DNA of 64,000 nt. Source: an uncultured Lachnospiraceae bacterium (lineage in GTDB: Bacteria > Bacillota > Clostridia > Lachnospirales > Lachnospiraceae). The translations under genes were made by a program, and so were the position numbers. This document shows, one piece after another, positions 43,669-53,076 of this stretch (its first letter is position 1; every line of letters begins with the position of its first letter). The notes below the pieces were generated by a model. That model made no database searches, was not told where the DNA came from, and saw only the letters and a list, made by a program, of their open reading frames with translations. The stretch is from assembly GCA_910586355.1 (NCBI GenBank), contig CAJUHJ010000002.1, positions 5,597-69,596 on the forward strand. The letters are read 5' to 3'.

Positions 43669-45486
43669 ATGTTAGAGTATTCCATGCTGTATCCAAAATC
43701 AACAGTAACAAGACGTGTGTTTTCTATGGATGGTATGTGGAAATTTCACATAGACAGACAAGGGGACGGTGAAAAAGAAGGTTATCCAAACAAAATTCCG
43801 GGATTTGATTATATTCCGGTACCCGCAAGTTTTCAGGATTTTTATACCCAAAAAGAGATTCGTGAATTTGCAGGCGACGTCTGGTATGAAAAAGAAATCT
43901 TTGTGCCTAAAGAATGGAAAGGGAAAAATTTATTCCTTCGTTTCGGCGCAGCTACACATCGGGCTGCAGTTTATGTAAACGGTAAAAAAATTATGGAGCA
44001 TGAAGGCGGTTTTCTGCCGTTTCTTGCAGATGTTACTGAAGCTGTTTTGTATAACGCCGTTAATAAAGTTGTCGTAAAAGTAAACAATGAATTGACTGTA
44101 ACGAATATACCATGCGGTGAAACGATAACGCTGCCGGATGGAACGAAGATGAATAAACCGTATTTTGATTTCTTTAATTACTCTGGGCTGCAGCGTTCGG
44201 TTTCTTTTTTAGCAGTTCCAAAAGAATATATATTTGATTTTGACTTAGATTATGAGCTTGCAGGAGAAGACGCAAAGATTCATTATGATATTCAGACGAC
44301 GGGAGAACATCATGTCCGTCTTTTGCTGTTAGACGAGGAAGGAAAACAAGCAGCGCAGGCAGAGGGAAAAAGCGGTATTATGGAGGTAAAGAACGCCCGT
44401 CTTTGGCAGGTACGCCAAGCGTATTTATATCGTTTGATTATTCGTATCTATGATGGAGAAACGATTCTTGACGAATACGTACAGGAAATCGGAATCCGTA
44501 CCATCAAGGTGGAAGGCACATCTATTTTACTCAATGGAAAGCCAATCTATTTGAGAGGTTTTGGAAAACATGAGGACAGTGATATTGTAGGGCGCGGGTT
44601 CAATATCGGCGTGATGAAGCGTGATTTTGAATTGATGAAATGGATTGGCGCCAATTCTTTTCGGACAGCGCATTATCCGTACAGCGAAGAAATTTATCAG
44701 ATGGCGGACAGGGAAGGTTTTTTAGTTATAGATGAAGTGGCTGCTGTTGGATTGTTTGAAAGTCTGATGAACTTTATGGAAGCAAACACAGGAAAGAAAA
44801 CGGCATTTTTTGAAAAAGAGACAACGCCGCTTCTTTTAAAAGCGCATAAAAGAGCGATAGAGGAATTGATTACAAGAGATAAAAACCATCCGTGCGTAAT
44901 TGCCTGGAGTCTGTTAAATGAGCCGGATACGAGCAGTGAAGCGGCAGTACCGTATTTTAAAGAAGTGTTCGAGCTGGCGCACAGGCTGGATAAGCAGAAG
45001 CGTCCAAAAACGTTTGCTCTTATTATGAACTCTGTTCCAGGCGTATGTAAATGTTATCAATTCAGTGATATAATTGCATTGAACCGTTATTATGGCTGGT
45101 ATGTCAAAGGCGGTTATGAAATTTCAGAAGCCGAAGTATTGTTTCGGAAAGAAATGGATGCATGGAAAGCGCTGGATTTGAAAAAACCGTTTCTTTTTAC
45201 AGAATATGGCGCAGATACGCTTGGGATGGAGCATAAACTTCCATCTGTCATGTGGAGCCAGGAGTATCAGGACGAATATTTAAAAATGACAAATGAAGTA
45301 TTTGATTCGTATGATTTTATAAAAGGAGAACAAATCTGGAATTTTGCGGATTTTCAGACGACAGAGGGAATTTTGCGCGTAAATGGAAATAAAAAAGGAG
45401 TGTTTACAAGGCAGCGGCAGCCAAAAGACGCGGCGTATTTGTTGAGGGAACGTTGGAAAAAACTGCCGTTGGATTTTAAAGGATGA
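43669..45486 (+). CDS. uidA: Beta-glucuronidase (GH2)
   Basis: The enzyme removes glucuronic acid from conjugates such as bilirubin, steroid and drug glucuronides. It has the sugar-binding, Ig-like and TIM-barrel domains of GH2. Glu418 (LLNEPDT) is the acid/base and Glu512 (FTEYGAD) the nucleophile. The glucuronic-acid-recognising NxK motif is present in GNKKGVF. The insertion before the acid/base (VGLFESLMNF onward) is about as long as Loop 1 of Escherichia coli GUS, placing it with the Loop-1 gut enzymes. AGGAGG is 8 bases from the ATG at 43669, so I chose that over 43663. No signal peptide. No repressor or permease is adjacent. Confidence 0.94.
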   Translation: MLEYSMLYPKSTVTRRVFSMDGMWKFHIDRQGDGEKEGYPNKIPGFDYIPVPASFQDFYTQKEIREFAGDVWYEKEIFVPKEWKGKNLFLRFGAATHRAAVYVNGKKIMEHEGGFLPFLADVTEAVLYNAVNKVVVKVNNELTVTNIPCGETITLPDGTKMNKPYFDFFNYSGLQRSVSFLAVPKEYIFDFDLDYELAGEDAKIHYDIQTTGEHHVRLLLLDEEGKQAAQAEGKSGIMEVKNARLWQVRQAYLYRLIIRIYDGETILDEYVQEIGIRTIKVEGTSILLNGKPIYLRGFGKHEDSDIVGRGFNIGVMKRDFELMKWIGANSFRTAHYPYSEEIYQMADREGFLVIDEVAAVGLFESLMNFMEANTGKKTAFFEKETTPLLLKAHKRAIEELITRDKNHPCVIAWSLLNEPDTSSEAAVPYFKEVFELAHRLDKQKRPKTFALIMNSVPGVCKCYQFSDIIALNRYYGWYVKGGYEISEAEVLFRKEMDAWKALDLKKPFLFTEYGADTLGMEHKLPSVMWSQEYQDEYLKMTNEVFDSYDFIKGEQIWNFADFQTTEGILRVNGNKKGVFTRQRQPKDAAYLLRERWKKLPLDFKG

Positions 45487-45504
45487 TTCGTACTTACAGT
45501 AGAA

Positions 45505-45542
45505 TAAAAAAAGCCGGAAATCAACATGTTTCCGGTTTTTTT
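45505..45542. terminator. Bidirectional terminator after uidA
   Basis: AAAAAAAGCCGGAAA pairs with TTTCCGGTTTTTTT around an 8-base loop; it can serve both convergent genes. Confidence 0.85.
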
Positions 45543-45568
45543 ATTCGATAATCAGAGGTTTTAAAATT

Positions 45569-46348
45569 TCACAGACTTCGCAGCACAATCATCACGCCGT
45601 CGTTATCGTTTGATTTGGTGATATATTTTGCCATCAGTTTTAAATCTGGATGGCCGTTTTCCATACAATAACTTTCTCCGCAGCGTTTTAACAGTTCTGC
45701 GTCATTTAGATAATCTCCAAACGCCATGGATTCTTTTTCATCGATACCATACATTTCCTGAATTGCTGTAACGGCAACTCCTTTATTGACCGTTTGGTTG
45801 GCAATATCAATCCAGCTGTCGCCGGATAAAACGGCGGAGAGGCGGCGTTTGATATTAGAAAAATGGTTCATTGCAGATTCCGCCTGTTTTTCTTCTACAA
45901 AAACAGCGACTTTTACAATGGTATCCTGAATCGCATCTTCATACAATTTTGTTGTTTGTTTTAGGTGGTCGTAATATATTCGGACTTCTTTTAAAATAGA
46001 TTCATCTGCCGGCCGCATATAAGCAGATTTCGCTCCGCAGATAATAGGGGTGGTTCCTTTGATGGAATCAATTATTTTTAAACAATCCAGGATGTCTTCT
46101 TTTTTCATTTCATTTTTGTAAATGATCTCTTCTCTTTCAAAGACCAGGCCGCCGTTTTCAGCTACATAAATCAAGCTGTCTTTAATGGGGAGGAAGTCTT
46201 TTACCAGTGTGTAGTACTGCCGTCCACTGGCAATTACTGTTTTAATATCGGGATGCTGCCTGACCCAGTCCATAAAATCTGCTGGAAGTTTTTTGCCGCT
46301 GTCTAATAAAGTTCCGTCCATATCCAGGGCTACAAGTTTTATATTCAT
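45569..46348 (-). CDS. HAD-superfamily (Cof-type) phosphatase
   Basis: The catalytic motif I is LVALDMDGTLLDSG, motif II VIASGRQ, and motif IV FGDYLNDAELL. The cap between them is of Cof type (C2). Such enzymes hydrolyse sugar phosphates or flavin nucleotides; the substrate cannot be told. A longer frame opens upstream, but the ATG at 46348 precedes the family N-terminus and has AAAGGA about 9 bases before it. Confidence 0.92.
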   Translation of the reverse strand: MNIKLVALDMDGTLLDSGKKLPADFMDWVRQHPDIKTVIASGRQYYTLVKDFLPIKDSLIYVAENGGLVFEREEIIYKNEMKKEDILDCLKIIDSIKGTTPIICGAKSAYMRPADESILKEVRIYYDHLKQTTKLYEDAIQDTIVKVAVFVEEKQAESAMNHFSNIKRRLSAVLSGDSWIDIANQTVNKGVAVTAIQEMYGIDEKESMAFGDYLNDAELLKRCGESYCMENGHPDLKLMAKYITKSNDNDGVMIVLRSL

Positions 46349-46431
46349 TTCCGAAATCCTTTCTTTGAACATCTTTTTTTGGAATTGTAACACAAAACAC
46401 AAAAAATGGGTAGCCTGCCAGAAGATAATAA

Positions 46432-46459
46432 TTGAAATTTCATTGATTTGTGTTATAAT
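46432..46459 (+). promoter_or_regulatory. Promoter of the secreted amidase gene
   Basis: TTGAAA (46432-46437) and TATAAT (46454-46459) are 16 bases apart. Confidence 0.65.
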
Positions 46460-46496
46460 TTTATCTGGAGAGTAGATATAAAAATGGAGGAACACA

Positions 46497-47813
46497 ATGA
46501 GCAGATTGAAACGCTTCACAGCAGTCTTTTTAGTGGCTGTTATGGTGGTTGTCTCTGGGGCGGAAAGTACTTTGGCAGATACTTTTTTCTCCCAGCTTTT
46601 TCAGAAAGGAAAAAGCAAAGGGGCGTCTGGCAAATCAGATTTGATTGTCGTATTAGACGCCGGACATGGCGGAAGCGATGCTGGAGCTGTTGGAAACCGG
46701 CTTTATGAAAAAGTGCTGAATTTAAAAATTGCACAGTACTGTAAAGCGGAATTAGAGAAATATCAAGGGGTAAAAGTGTATATGACGCGCGAAAGCGACA
46801 GGTATCTTAGCTTAGAGCAGAGAGTCGCCAATGCTTCTGCTGTTAAAGCAGATGTATTTGTCAGTCTACATATCAATTCTGCGGCGGTTGCGTCTGCAAA
46901 TGGTGCGGAAGTATACTACCCAAATTCCAATTACAGACCGTCAATCAGTACTCAGGGCAAAAAGCTGGCAGGCGCTATCCAAAAGAACCTTACTGCATTA
47001 GGGCTTCGCAACAGAGGGCTTAAGACAGCAAATTCTGTGATTGGAACTTCTTATCCAGACGGTTCCACAGCAGATTATTATGCTGTAATCCGCGGGGCAA
47101 AAAAAGCAGGATTTCCAGGTATTATTGTAGAACATGGTTTTATTTCAAATGCTTCGGATGCCAAAACGTATTTAAACAGCAGCGCGAAATTAAAGCGGCT
47201 GGGAGTTGCCGACGCCAAAGGAATAGCAGCATGTTATGGATTAAAAAAATCAGACGATACGTCGGTATCCTTAAAACCGACCAATTTGACAAAACTGATC
47301 GGAAATTCGTCCCAAAGCGTATCTTTGAAATGGTCGAAAGTCAAAGGCGCCGGCGGATATGAAATTTACCGCAGTACCTCAAAAAAGGGTAATTATAAGA
47401 AAATTGCAACGGTCAAAAAAGCGGGAACTACATCTTATAAAGATAAGTCGGTCAAGAGTGGGAAGACCTATTATTATAAGGTTCGTCCTTTTAAAATGAC
47501 AGGCAGTAAAAAAGTAACGGCGGCTTTTTGTGCGGCACAGAAGGTCAAACTGCTGAACAAACCCGTTGTGAAAGTCAAAAAACAATCGTCCAGGATAAAT
47601 ATAAGCTGGAAACAAATTAAAGGCGCAAATGGATATGAGATTTACCGTAGTACGTCCAAAAACGGAACGTATCAGAAGCTGGCTTTCGTCGAGAATATGA
47701 CGGCATATAAAGATGTTAGCGGAGATAGAAATAAATCTTATTATTATAAAGTCCGCGCCGTTGGCAGTGGAATCAAAGGTTCCACATATAGTTCTTATAG
47801 TATCGTTCGGTAA
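46497..47813 (+). CDS. Secreted N-acetylmuramoyl-L-alanine amidase with two fibronectin type III domains
   Basis: A signal peptide covers about 1-28. The Amidase_3 domain (about 45-245) has VVLDAGHGGSDAGAVG, SLHINSA and the catalytic Glu in IIVEHGFIS. Two fibronectin type III domains (about 265-350 and 355-438) share the phrase GYEIYRSTSK and are Lys-rich, so they probably bind the wall. It resembles the vegetative CwlM/LytC group, in contrast to the signal-less amidase at 28780. Confidence 0.92.
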   Translation: MSRLKRFTAVFLVAVMVVVSGAESTLADTFFSQLFQKGKSKGASGKSDLIVVLDAGHGGSDAGAVGNRLYEKVLNLKIAQYCKAELEKYQGVKVYMTRESDRYLSLEQRVANASAVKADVFVSLHINSAAVASANGAEVYYPNSNYRPSISTQGKKLAGAIQKNLTALGLRNRGLKTANSVIGTSYPDGSTADYYAVIRGAKKAGFPGIIVEHGFISNASDAKTYLNSSAKLKRLGVADAKGIAACYGLKKSDDTSVSLKPTNLTKLIGNSSQSVSLKWSKVKGAGGYEIYRSTSKKGNYKKIATVKKAGTTSYKDKSVKSGKTYYYKVRPFKMTGSKKVTAAFCAAQKVKLLNKPVVKVKKQSSRINISWKQIKGANGYEIYRSTSKNGTYQKLAFVENMTAYKDVSGDRNKSYYYKVRAVGSGIKGSTYSSYSIVR

Positions 47814-47823
47814 AACAGCCCTA

Positions 47824-47858
47824 AAGGAACACTTCCTAAAAAGAAGTGTTCCTTTTTT
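47824..47858 (+). terminator. Terminator after the secreted amidase gene
   Basis: A 12-base perfect stem (AAGGAACACTTC) with a 7-base loop ends in T's. Confidence 0.88.
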
Positions 47859-48025
47859 CTTGAATTTTAAAAAGAGGTATATCATGTATGACTATAAAGA
47901 TATTTTGAGTCATTTTAAAAAAGGGAGGGAGAGTTATGGCGAAACGTTTTACAGAAATAGAAATGAGAGTTGTTCAGTTCGCGCAATCGGTTATCCCTTC
48001 CGTTTTTCATACAGAAGGGATAACA

Positions 48026-48427
48026 TTACTGTTTTTTACAGAGAATTTGTTCAAATATCAGGCCGGCTCCCATCCAGAGAGGGAAGTAATCTAAACGGAT
48101 TAAACCATTGATATTTAGTTTGGCTTTGCTGTAATCCCATGGGCAGAGTTTGTGTTTTTTTAGGATACTGCCGCTTAAGTACTCAAAAGAGAGAATTCCG
48201 GCGCCATAGATTCCACCGCGGAACAACGGCGGAAAATTTTTTAATATCGGGTAGGTTTCACCGATAATAGAGGCCATCCCATAGATCGGAAACATCCAGA
48301 TTGAGGTGTTTCCGGTCAGAGTCATATCTTTTTTCCGCAGGGAATCCAGTGAAGTATATATAATTTCCATACACCATCCGGTTAATCCGCAGATGGCAAA
48401 ATTTTTTTCGATTCGATGTCTTTTCAT
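48026..48427 (-). CDS. Putative ABC-transporter type IV (PF06541-like) membrane protein
   Basis: The 133-residue protein has about four membrane helices and the family pattern (CGLTGWCMEIIYTSL, MFPIYGMASIIGETY, GGIYGAGILSFEYLSG, CPWDYS). The function of the family is unknown. The ATG at 48427 has no clear ribosome-binding site; a TTG at 48466 is an alternative. Confidence 0.75.
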   Translation of the reverse strand: MKRHRIEKNFAICGLTGWCMEIIYTSLDSLRKKDMTLTGNTSIWMFPIYGMASIIGETYPILKNFPPLFRGGIYGAGILSFEYLSGSILKKHKLCPWDYSKAKLNINGLIRLDYFPLWMGAGLIFEQILCKKQ

Positions 48428-48546
48428 GTTTTTTATTCTGTGCGAAAGGGGAGAAATTATTCGCAAGTGTCTGTTTATGAAATTTTAGGCATAAATGAAA
48501 AGTTTTGGCATAAAATTTATTAATCAGGGGAATCGGAGGAATCAAT

Positions 48547-48978
48547 ATGAGTACAAAGACAAAAATTGTAGTTCTTCATATGAAAGAGATGATTTATACG
48601 TTAATCTTTGCCGGACTTGGAATATTACTTATCCTGCTGTTAATTTTTATGTTTCTTCCTAAACAGAAAGACGCATCCACAGACACGATGAGATATGTTG
48701 CAGGCGTATATACATCTACGATACAGCTGAACGATAATACGATGGATGTACAGGTGGCAGTGGATGAAGACCGGATAAATTCTGTTTCATTGGTGAATTT
48801 AGATGAAACAGTAGCAACTATGTATCCGCTGATGGAGCCGGCAGTTGAGGAGATTGCAGAACAGATTATCTCAAAACAGTCCACAGAAAATATCAAATAC
48901 AGTGAGGATAATCAATATACTTCAATGGTGATTTTGAATGCGGTCAATGATGCGCTGGAAAAGGCGCTGTTGGAATAA
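48547..48978 (+). CDS. Membrane-anchored FMN-binding-like protein
   Basis: A membrane helix (about 17-38) precedes a domain with the FMN_bind-type pattern: YVAGVYTSTIQL at the start and YTSMVILNAVNDALEKA at the end. The usual SGAT-S/T motif that carries the flavin is replaced by SEDNQYTS, so covalent flavin seems unlikely. Function unknown. RBS GGAGG upstream. Confidence 0.65.
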   Translation: MSTKTKIVVLHMKEMIYTLIFAGLGILLILLLIFMFLPKQKDASTDTMRYVAGVYTSTIQLNDNTMDVQVAVDEDRINSVSLVNLDETVATMYPLMEPAVEEIAEQIISKQSTENIKYSEDNQYTSMVILNAVNDALEKALLE

Positions 48979-49000
48979 TTGGAATGATAAAAATAAAGAA

Positions 49001-49045
49001 AATCCCAGAGTACCATATACCAAAACTGTATGGTACTCTGGGATT
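49001..49045. terminator. Long perfect hairpin between convergent genes
   Basis: A 17-base perfect stem with an 11-base loop. The T-rich side lies on the minus strand, so it chiefly ends the gene at 49058-49300. Confidence 0.85.
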
Positions 49046-49057
49046 ACTAGAGTGATT

Positions 49058-49300
49058 CTATTCTTCTGCGTTTAGTTCTGAAAGATAACCAGAAAGCGCA
49101 TCGGTTTTAATTTCTGTCATTTTGGCCGGGCGTGTGGATTCCCATTTGCTATATCCGGAATAACCAATCCAGCCAATGAAAGCGATACAGACAAGCGTTC
49201 CAGCAATACGGGCTGCAAATGATTTCGCTTTTTCTTTTTTCATAATTTTCTTGCGGTTTACTTTTTCTTTTTTATAGCGATCTACTTTTTCCTGGCTCAT
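49058..49300 (-). CDS. Small membrane protein with basic N-terminus
   Basis: An 80-residue protein with a Lys/Arg-rich N-terminus (about 1-28), one membrane helix (about 30-50) and an acidic C-terminus ending ELNAEE. Preceded by a promoter at 49338-49366. No family recognised. Confidence 0.7.
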   Translation of the reverse strand: MSQEKVDRYKKEKVNRKKIMKKEKAKSFAARIAGTLVCIAFIGWIGYSGYSKWESTRPAKMTEIKTDALSGYLSELNAEE

Positions 49301-49337
49301 TGTTTTGTCTCCTTATAATAATAATACATTTTTCAAT

Positions 49338-49366
49338 ATTATAGTATATTTTGGCGGAATTGTAAA
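49338..49366 (-). promoter_or_regulatory. Promoter of the small membrane protein gene
   Basis: On the minus strand TTTACA (49361-49366) and TATAAT (49338-49343) are 17 bases apart. Confidence 0.75.
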
Positions 49367-49382
49367 GGATGGAGAGAAATAT

Positions 49383-49411
49383 TTGCATTTCTGAAAAGAA
49401 TTCGTTACAAT
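49383..49411 (+). promoter_or_regulatory. Promoter of thyA-folA-ilvBN
   Basis: TTGCAT (49383-49388) and TACAAT (49406-49411) are 17 bases apart, 44 bases before the thyA start. Confidence 0.75.
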
Positions 49412-49454
49412 AAGAATTTAGTAACTGTTATTGGGCGTTGGTAAGGAGATTGGG

Positions 49455-50303
49455 ATGAGTTTAGCAGATAAATTATTTGTAGAAATGTGTAAGGATATAT
49501 TGGAAAACGGATTTAGTACAGAAGGCGAGAAGGTACGTCCGAAATGGGAAGACGGGTCAAGCGCGTATACAATAAAGAAGTTTGCCGTCGTAAACAGGTA
49601 TGATTTGTCGAAAGAGTTTCCGGCTTTGACGCTGCGCAAGACAGCGATTAAAAGCTGTACCGATGAAATGCTTTGGATTTGGCAGAAAAAGTCCAATAAT
49701 ATTCATGAGTTAAACAGCAATATCTGGGATTCGTGGGCGGACGAGACGGGTTCGATTGGGAAAGCGTATGGCTATCAGATGAGCGTAAAACATATTTATA
49801 AAGAAGGAAGCATGGACCAGGTTGACCGCGTGATTTATGACTTGAAAAACAATCCGTTTAGCCGTAGAATAATGACAAATCTTTATGTCCATGCGGATTT
49901 GCATGAGATGAATCTGTATCCTTGCGCATACAGCATGACATTTAATGTGACCCAGAGTAAAAAGGACGCCGGGCTTGTTTTAAATGGGATTTTAAACCAG
50001 CGTTCGCAGGATATTTTAACGGCAAATAACTGGAATGTCTGTCAGTATGCAGTATTGCTGCATATGCTGGCGCAGGTGTGCGGTATGAAAGCAGGGGAGC
50101 TTGTCCATGTAATAGCGGATGCGCATATTTATGACAGGCATATTCCTTTGGTAGAAGAATTGATTCAAAGGAAACAGCATCCGGCGCCGAAATTTTGGCT
50201 GAATCCTGAAATAAAAGATTTTTATCAGTTTACGGCGCAGGACGTTTCGCTCATAGATTATGAGGCTGGGCCGCAGATAAAAAATATTCCAGTCGCAGTA
50301 TAA
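49455..50303 (+). CDS. thyA: Thymidylate synthase
   Basis: ThyA methylates dUMP to dTMP using methylene-tetrahydrofolate. The catalytic Cys is Cys157 in NLYPCAYSM, and NQRSQDILTANNWNVCQYA is the substrate-binding signature. The 282-residue length is normal. The ATG at 49455 is 6 bases after AAGGAG; the longer frame has no site. folA follows after 11 bases, the classical pairing, since ThyA oxidises the folate that FolA re-reduces. Confidence 0.96.
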   Translation: MSLADKLFVEMCKDILENGFSTEGEKVRPKWEDGSSAYTIKKFAVVNRYDLSKEFPALTLRKTAIKSCTDEMLWIWQKKSNNIHELNSNIWDSWADETGSIGKAYGYQMSVKHIYKEGSMDQVDRVIYDLKNNPFSRRIMTNLYVHADLHEMNLYPCAYSMTFNVTQSKKDAGLVLNGILNQRSQDILTANNWNVCQYAVLLHMLAQVCGMKAGELVHVIADAHIYDRHIPLVEELIQRKQHPAPKFWLNPEIKDFYQFTAQDVSLIDYEAGPQIKNIPVAV

Positions 50304-50314
50304 GGAGGAGTTCT

Positions 50315-50803
50315 ATGAATGTTATAGCAGCAGTGGACAAGAACTGGGCAATTGGAAAAGAGAATAAACTATTAGTCAGTATCCCGGCAGATATGAAGTT
50401 TTTTCGGGAAATGACAACGGGAAAGGCAGTCGTCATGGGGAGGAAGACATTGGAAAGTTTTCCAAACGGCCTTCCTTTGAAAAACAGGACAAACATCGTG
50501 CTGTCTGCAAATCCGGCGTATCAGGTAAAGGACGCTATTGTGGTACATTCTAAGGATGAGCTTAATGAAGAACTGAGACGGTATCACAGTGATGATATTT
50601 ATGTGATTGGCGGTGAAAGCGTATACCGTATGATGTTAGAAGAGTGTGATACGGCATATATTACAAAAATAGATTATTCGTATGAGGCAGATTCTTATTT
50701 TCCAAATCTCGATGAGAAAGATAACTGGCGGCTTGAGGCAGAAAGTGAAGAACAGACATATTTTGATTTGGAATACTGCTTTTTAAAATACAAAAGGGTT
50801 TGA
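50315..50803 (+). CDS. folA: Dihydrofolate reductase
   Basis: FolA reduces dihydrofolate. The 162-residue protein has NVIAAVDKNWAIGKENKLLV, the active-site Asp in IPADMKFFRE, VVMGRKTLESFP and YVIGGESVYRM. It lies between thyA and ilvB with AAGGAGG upstream. Confidence 0.96.
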   Translation: MNVIAAVDKNWAIGKENKLLVSIPADMKFFREMTTGKAVVMGRKTLESFPNGLPLKNRTNIVLSANPAYQVKDAIVVHSKDELNEELRRYHSDDIYVIGGESVYRMMLEECDTAYITKIDYSYEADSYFPNLDEKDNWRLEAESEEQTYFDLEYCFLKYKRV

Positions 50804-50824
50804 TAGAGGAGGCAGGATTCATCA

Positions 50825-52546
50825 ATGGATATTACAGGGAGAAAATTATTTGTAAGAGCATTATTGGAGGAAGGCGTTGATACGATATTTGGTTATCCGG
50901 GCGGTATGGTAACGGATATTATGGACGAGCTGTACAAGCAGGAGGAGATTCGCGTGGTACTGCCGCGCCATGAGCAGGCGCTGATACATGAAGCGGAGGG
51001 TTATGCAAAATCAACTGGAAAAGTCGGCGTCTGCCTGGTGACGAGCGGGCCTGGCGCGACCAATACGATTACGGGGCTTGCCGACGCGCATTATGACAAT
51101 ATTCCCTTAGTATGTTTTACTGGGCAGGTTCCCTTAAACCTGATTGGAAACGACGCGTTTCAGGAAGTGGATATTGTAGGTATGACCAGAAGCGTTACAA
51201 AATATGGCGTGACCGTCAGAAACAGAAAAGATTTGGGTAAAATTATCAAGATGGCATTCCATATTGCAAAAACTGGAAAACCGGGACCTGTTTTAATTGA
51301 TATTCCAAAAGATATTCAGACGCAGACAGGCGATAGTAATTATCCGGAGACGATTCATATTCGCGGCTACAAGCCGAATGAAGGCGTGCATGTCGGGCAG
51401 TTGAAAAAGGCGTATAAGTTGTTAAAATCCGCGCATAAGCCTTTGATTTTGGCGGGCGGAGGCGTTCTTTTGGGCCGGGCGGAAGAAGAATTGCTAAAAT
51501 TAGTCGAGACGATGAAAGTTCCGGTTGTCACGACTGTGATGGGAAAAGGCTCAGTTCCGACTAATCATCCATATTATATTGGCAGCAGCGGAATGCATGG
51601 AAAATATGCGGCGAATATTGCGGTCAGCGAATGTGACGTTTTGTTTTCCATCGGCACTCGTTTTAATGACAGGATTACCGGAGATTTGAACGAATTTGCT
51701 CCCAAGGCAAAAATTGTCCATATTGATATTGATACGGCTGCGATTTCTCGAAATGTAGTGGTGGATGTTCCGATTGTGGCAGACGCAAAACTGGCGCTTG
51801 AAAAGTTAAACGAATGGGCGGAGCCAAAGCATACGAAGGGCTGGTTAGAAGAAATCCGCGCATGGGATCAGGAAAATCCATTGGAAATGCGCAGGGATAA
51901 AGGCATGACGCCTCAGATGATTATGGAAGCGGTCAACAAAGAATTTGATTCCTGTGTTATTACGACAGATGTTGGGCAGCATCAGATGTGGGCAACCCAG
52001 TATTTGGAATTTGGGGGCGCAAAAAAATTTATCACTTCCGGCGGCCTTGGAACGATGGGATTTGGATTTCCGGCGGCGCTTGGCGCAAAAATCGGAAATC
52101 CGGATAAATCTGTGATTTGTATTACGGGCGACGGCGGTTTTCAGATGAATATGCAGGAAATGGCGACGGCGGTTACAGAGAATGCGCCGGTCATTGTCTG
52201 TTTGTTAAATAACCAGTATCTTGGAATGGTGCGCCAGATGCAGCAGCTTTTTTATGGAAAACGCTATGAAGCGACCTGCCTTAGAAAAAGAGTGACGTGT
52301 CCGGCGAATTGTAAAGGCAAAAACGAAGCGTGTCCGCCGTATCTGCCGGATTTTATGCAGTTTGCAAAATCTTACGGAGCACATGGAATCCGTGTAGAAC
52401 GTGAGGAAGAAATTGCAGCGGCGTTAAAAGAAGCGAGAAGTTATACGGATGCGCCGACAATTATAGAATTTTTGATTTCCAGCGACGAACTCGTGCTTCC
52501 TATGGTACAGGGCGGGAATCCCATGAATAAAATGATTTTGAAGTAG
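50825..52546 (+). CDS. ilvB: Acetolactate synthase large subunit (with four-Cys insertion)
   Basis: The enzyme makes acetolactate from pyruvate for valine, leucine and isoleucine. The thiamine-diphosphate site has the Glu in LPRHEQALIHEAEGYA and the binding motif GDGGFQMNMQEMATAV...NN. The 573-residue length is typical of the anabolic form. Between the last thiamine motif and the C-terminus is an unusual segment with Cys485, Cys492, Cys496 and Cys503 (spacing C-x6-C-x3-C-x6-C). No T-box lies upstream, since folA abuts it (21 bases); regulation may come through IlvN. Confidence 0.95.
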   Translation: MDITGRKLFVRALLEEGVDTIFGYPGGMVTDIMDELYKQEEIRVVLPRHEQALIHEAEGYAKSTGKVGVCLVTSGPGATNTITGLADAHYDNIPLVCFTGQVPLNLIGNDAFQEVDIVGMTRSVTKYGVTVRNRKDLGKIIKMAFHIAKTGKPGPVLIDIPKDIQTQTGDSNYPETIHIRGYKPNEGVHVGQLKKAYKLLKSAHKPLILAGGGVLLGRAEEELLKLVETMKVPVVTTVMGKGSVPTNHPYYIGSSGMHGKYAANIAVSECDVLFSIGTRFNDRITGDLNEFAPKAKIVHIDIDTAAISRNVVVDVPIVADAKLALEKLNEWAEPKHTKGWLEEIRAWDQENPLEMRRDKGMTPQMIMEAVNKEFDSCVITTDVGQHQMWATQYLEFGGAKKFITSGGLGTMGFGFPAALGAKIGNPDKSVICITGDGGFQMNMQEMATAVTENAPVIVCLLNNQYLGMVRQMQQLFYGKRYEATCLRKRVTCPANCKGKNEACPPYLPDFMQFAKSYGAHGIRVEREEEIAAALKEARSYTDAPTIIEFLISSDELVLPMVQGGNPMNKMILK

Positions 52547-52558
52547 GAGGGGTGGCAT

Positions 52559-53056
52559 ATGAAAAACAGGTGGATAGCGCTTTATGTTGAAAATGATGTG
52601 GGCGTGCTGGCAAAGGTCTCTGGATTGTTTTCTGGAAAATCCTACAATCTGCAGAGTTTGACTGTGGGAACGACGGAAGATGAGACAGTTTCCCGTATGA
52701 CAATCTGCGTAGCCAGCGACGATATTACGTTTGAACAAATAAAAAAACAGTTAAACCGTATGGTAGAAGTGATAAAAGTAATTGATTTGACGAATGTTCC
52801 TTTGCACATGAAAGAAATTTTGTTTGCGAAAATTTTAAATTGTTCCACAGAAGACAAAGAGGAAGTTTTTCAAATTGCACAGGTGTTTGGCGCACAGGTG
52901 GCGGATATTGGGAAAGACAGCGTACTTTTGGAATGTAAGCTGACAGAGCGGAGAAATAACGAATTAATTGCGCTTTTGCAAAGTAAATTCAGGCATATTG
53001 AAGTTGTGCGCGGGGGAGCGGTAGCGATTGAGTCCATCAGTACGTCATGCAGATAA
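52559..53056 (+). CDS. ilvN: Acetolactate synthase regulatory subunit
   Basis: The small subunit gives valine feedback inhibition. The ACT domain (about 1-75) has WIALYVENDVGVLAKVSGLF, and the C-terminal ALS_ss domain (about 85-160) has GAQVADIGKDSVLLE. It starts 12 bases after ilvB with AGGAGGGG. A terminator follows. Confidence 0.95.
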   Translation: MKNRWIALYVENDVGVLAKVSGLFSGKSYNLQSLTVGTTEDETVSRMTICVASDDITFEQIKKQLNRMVEVIKVIDLTNVPLHMKEILFAKILNCSTEDKEEVFQIAQVFGAQVADIGKDSVLLECKLTERRNNELIALLQSKFRHIEVVRGGAVAIESISTSCR

Positions 53057-53076
53057 TGAAAAAAGAAAGTAAAATG

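Noticed and set aside
47936..48094. Short frame starting MAKRFTEIEMRVVQFAQS behind AGGGAGGGAG
   Set aside because: It has a fair ribosome-binding site but overlaps the coding end of the PF06541-like gene, is only 52 codons and matches nothing I know. A nearby frame (47884) seems equally unconvincing.
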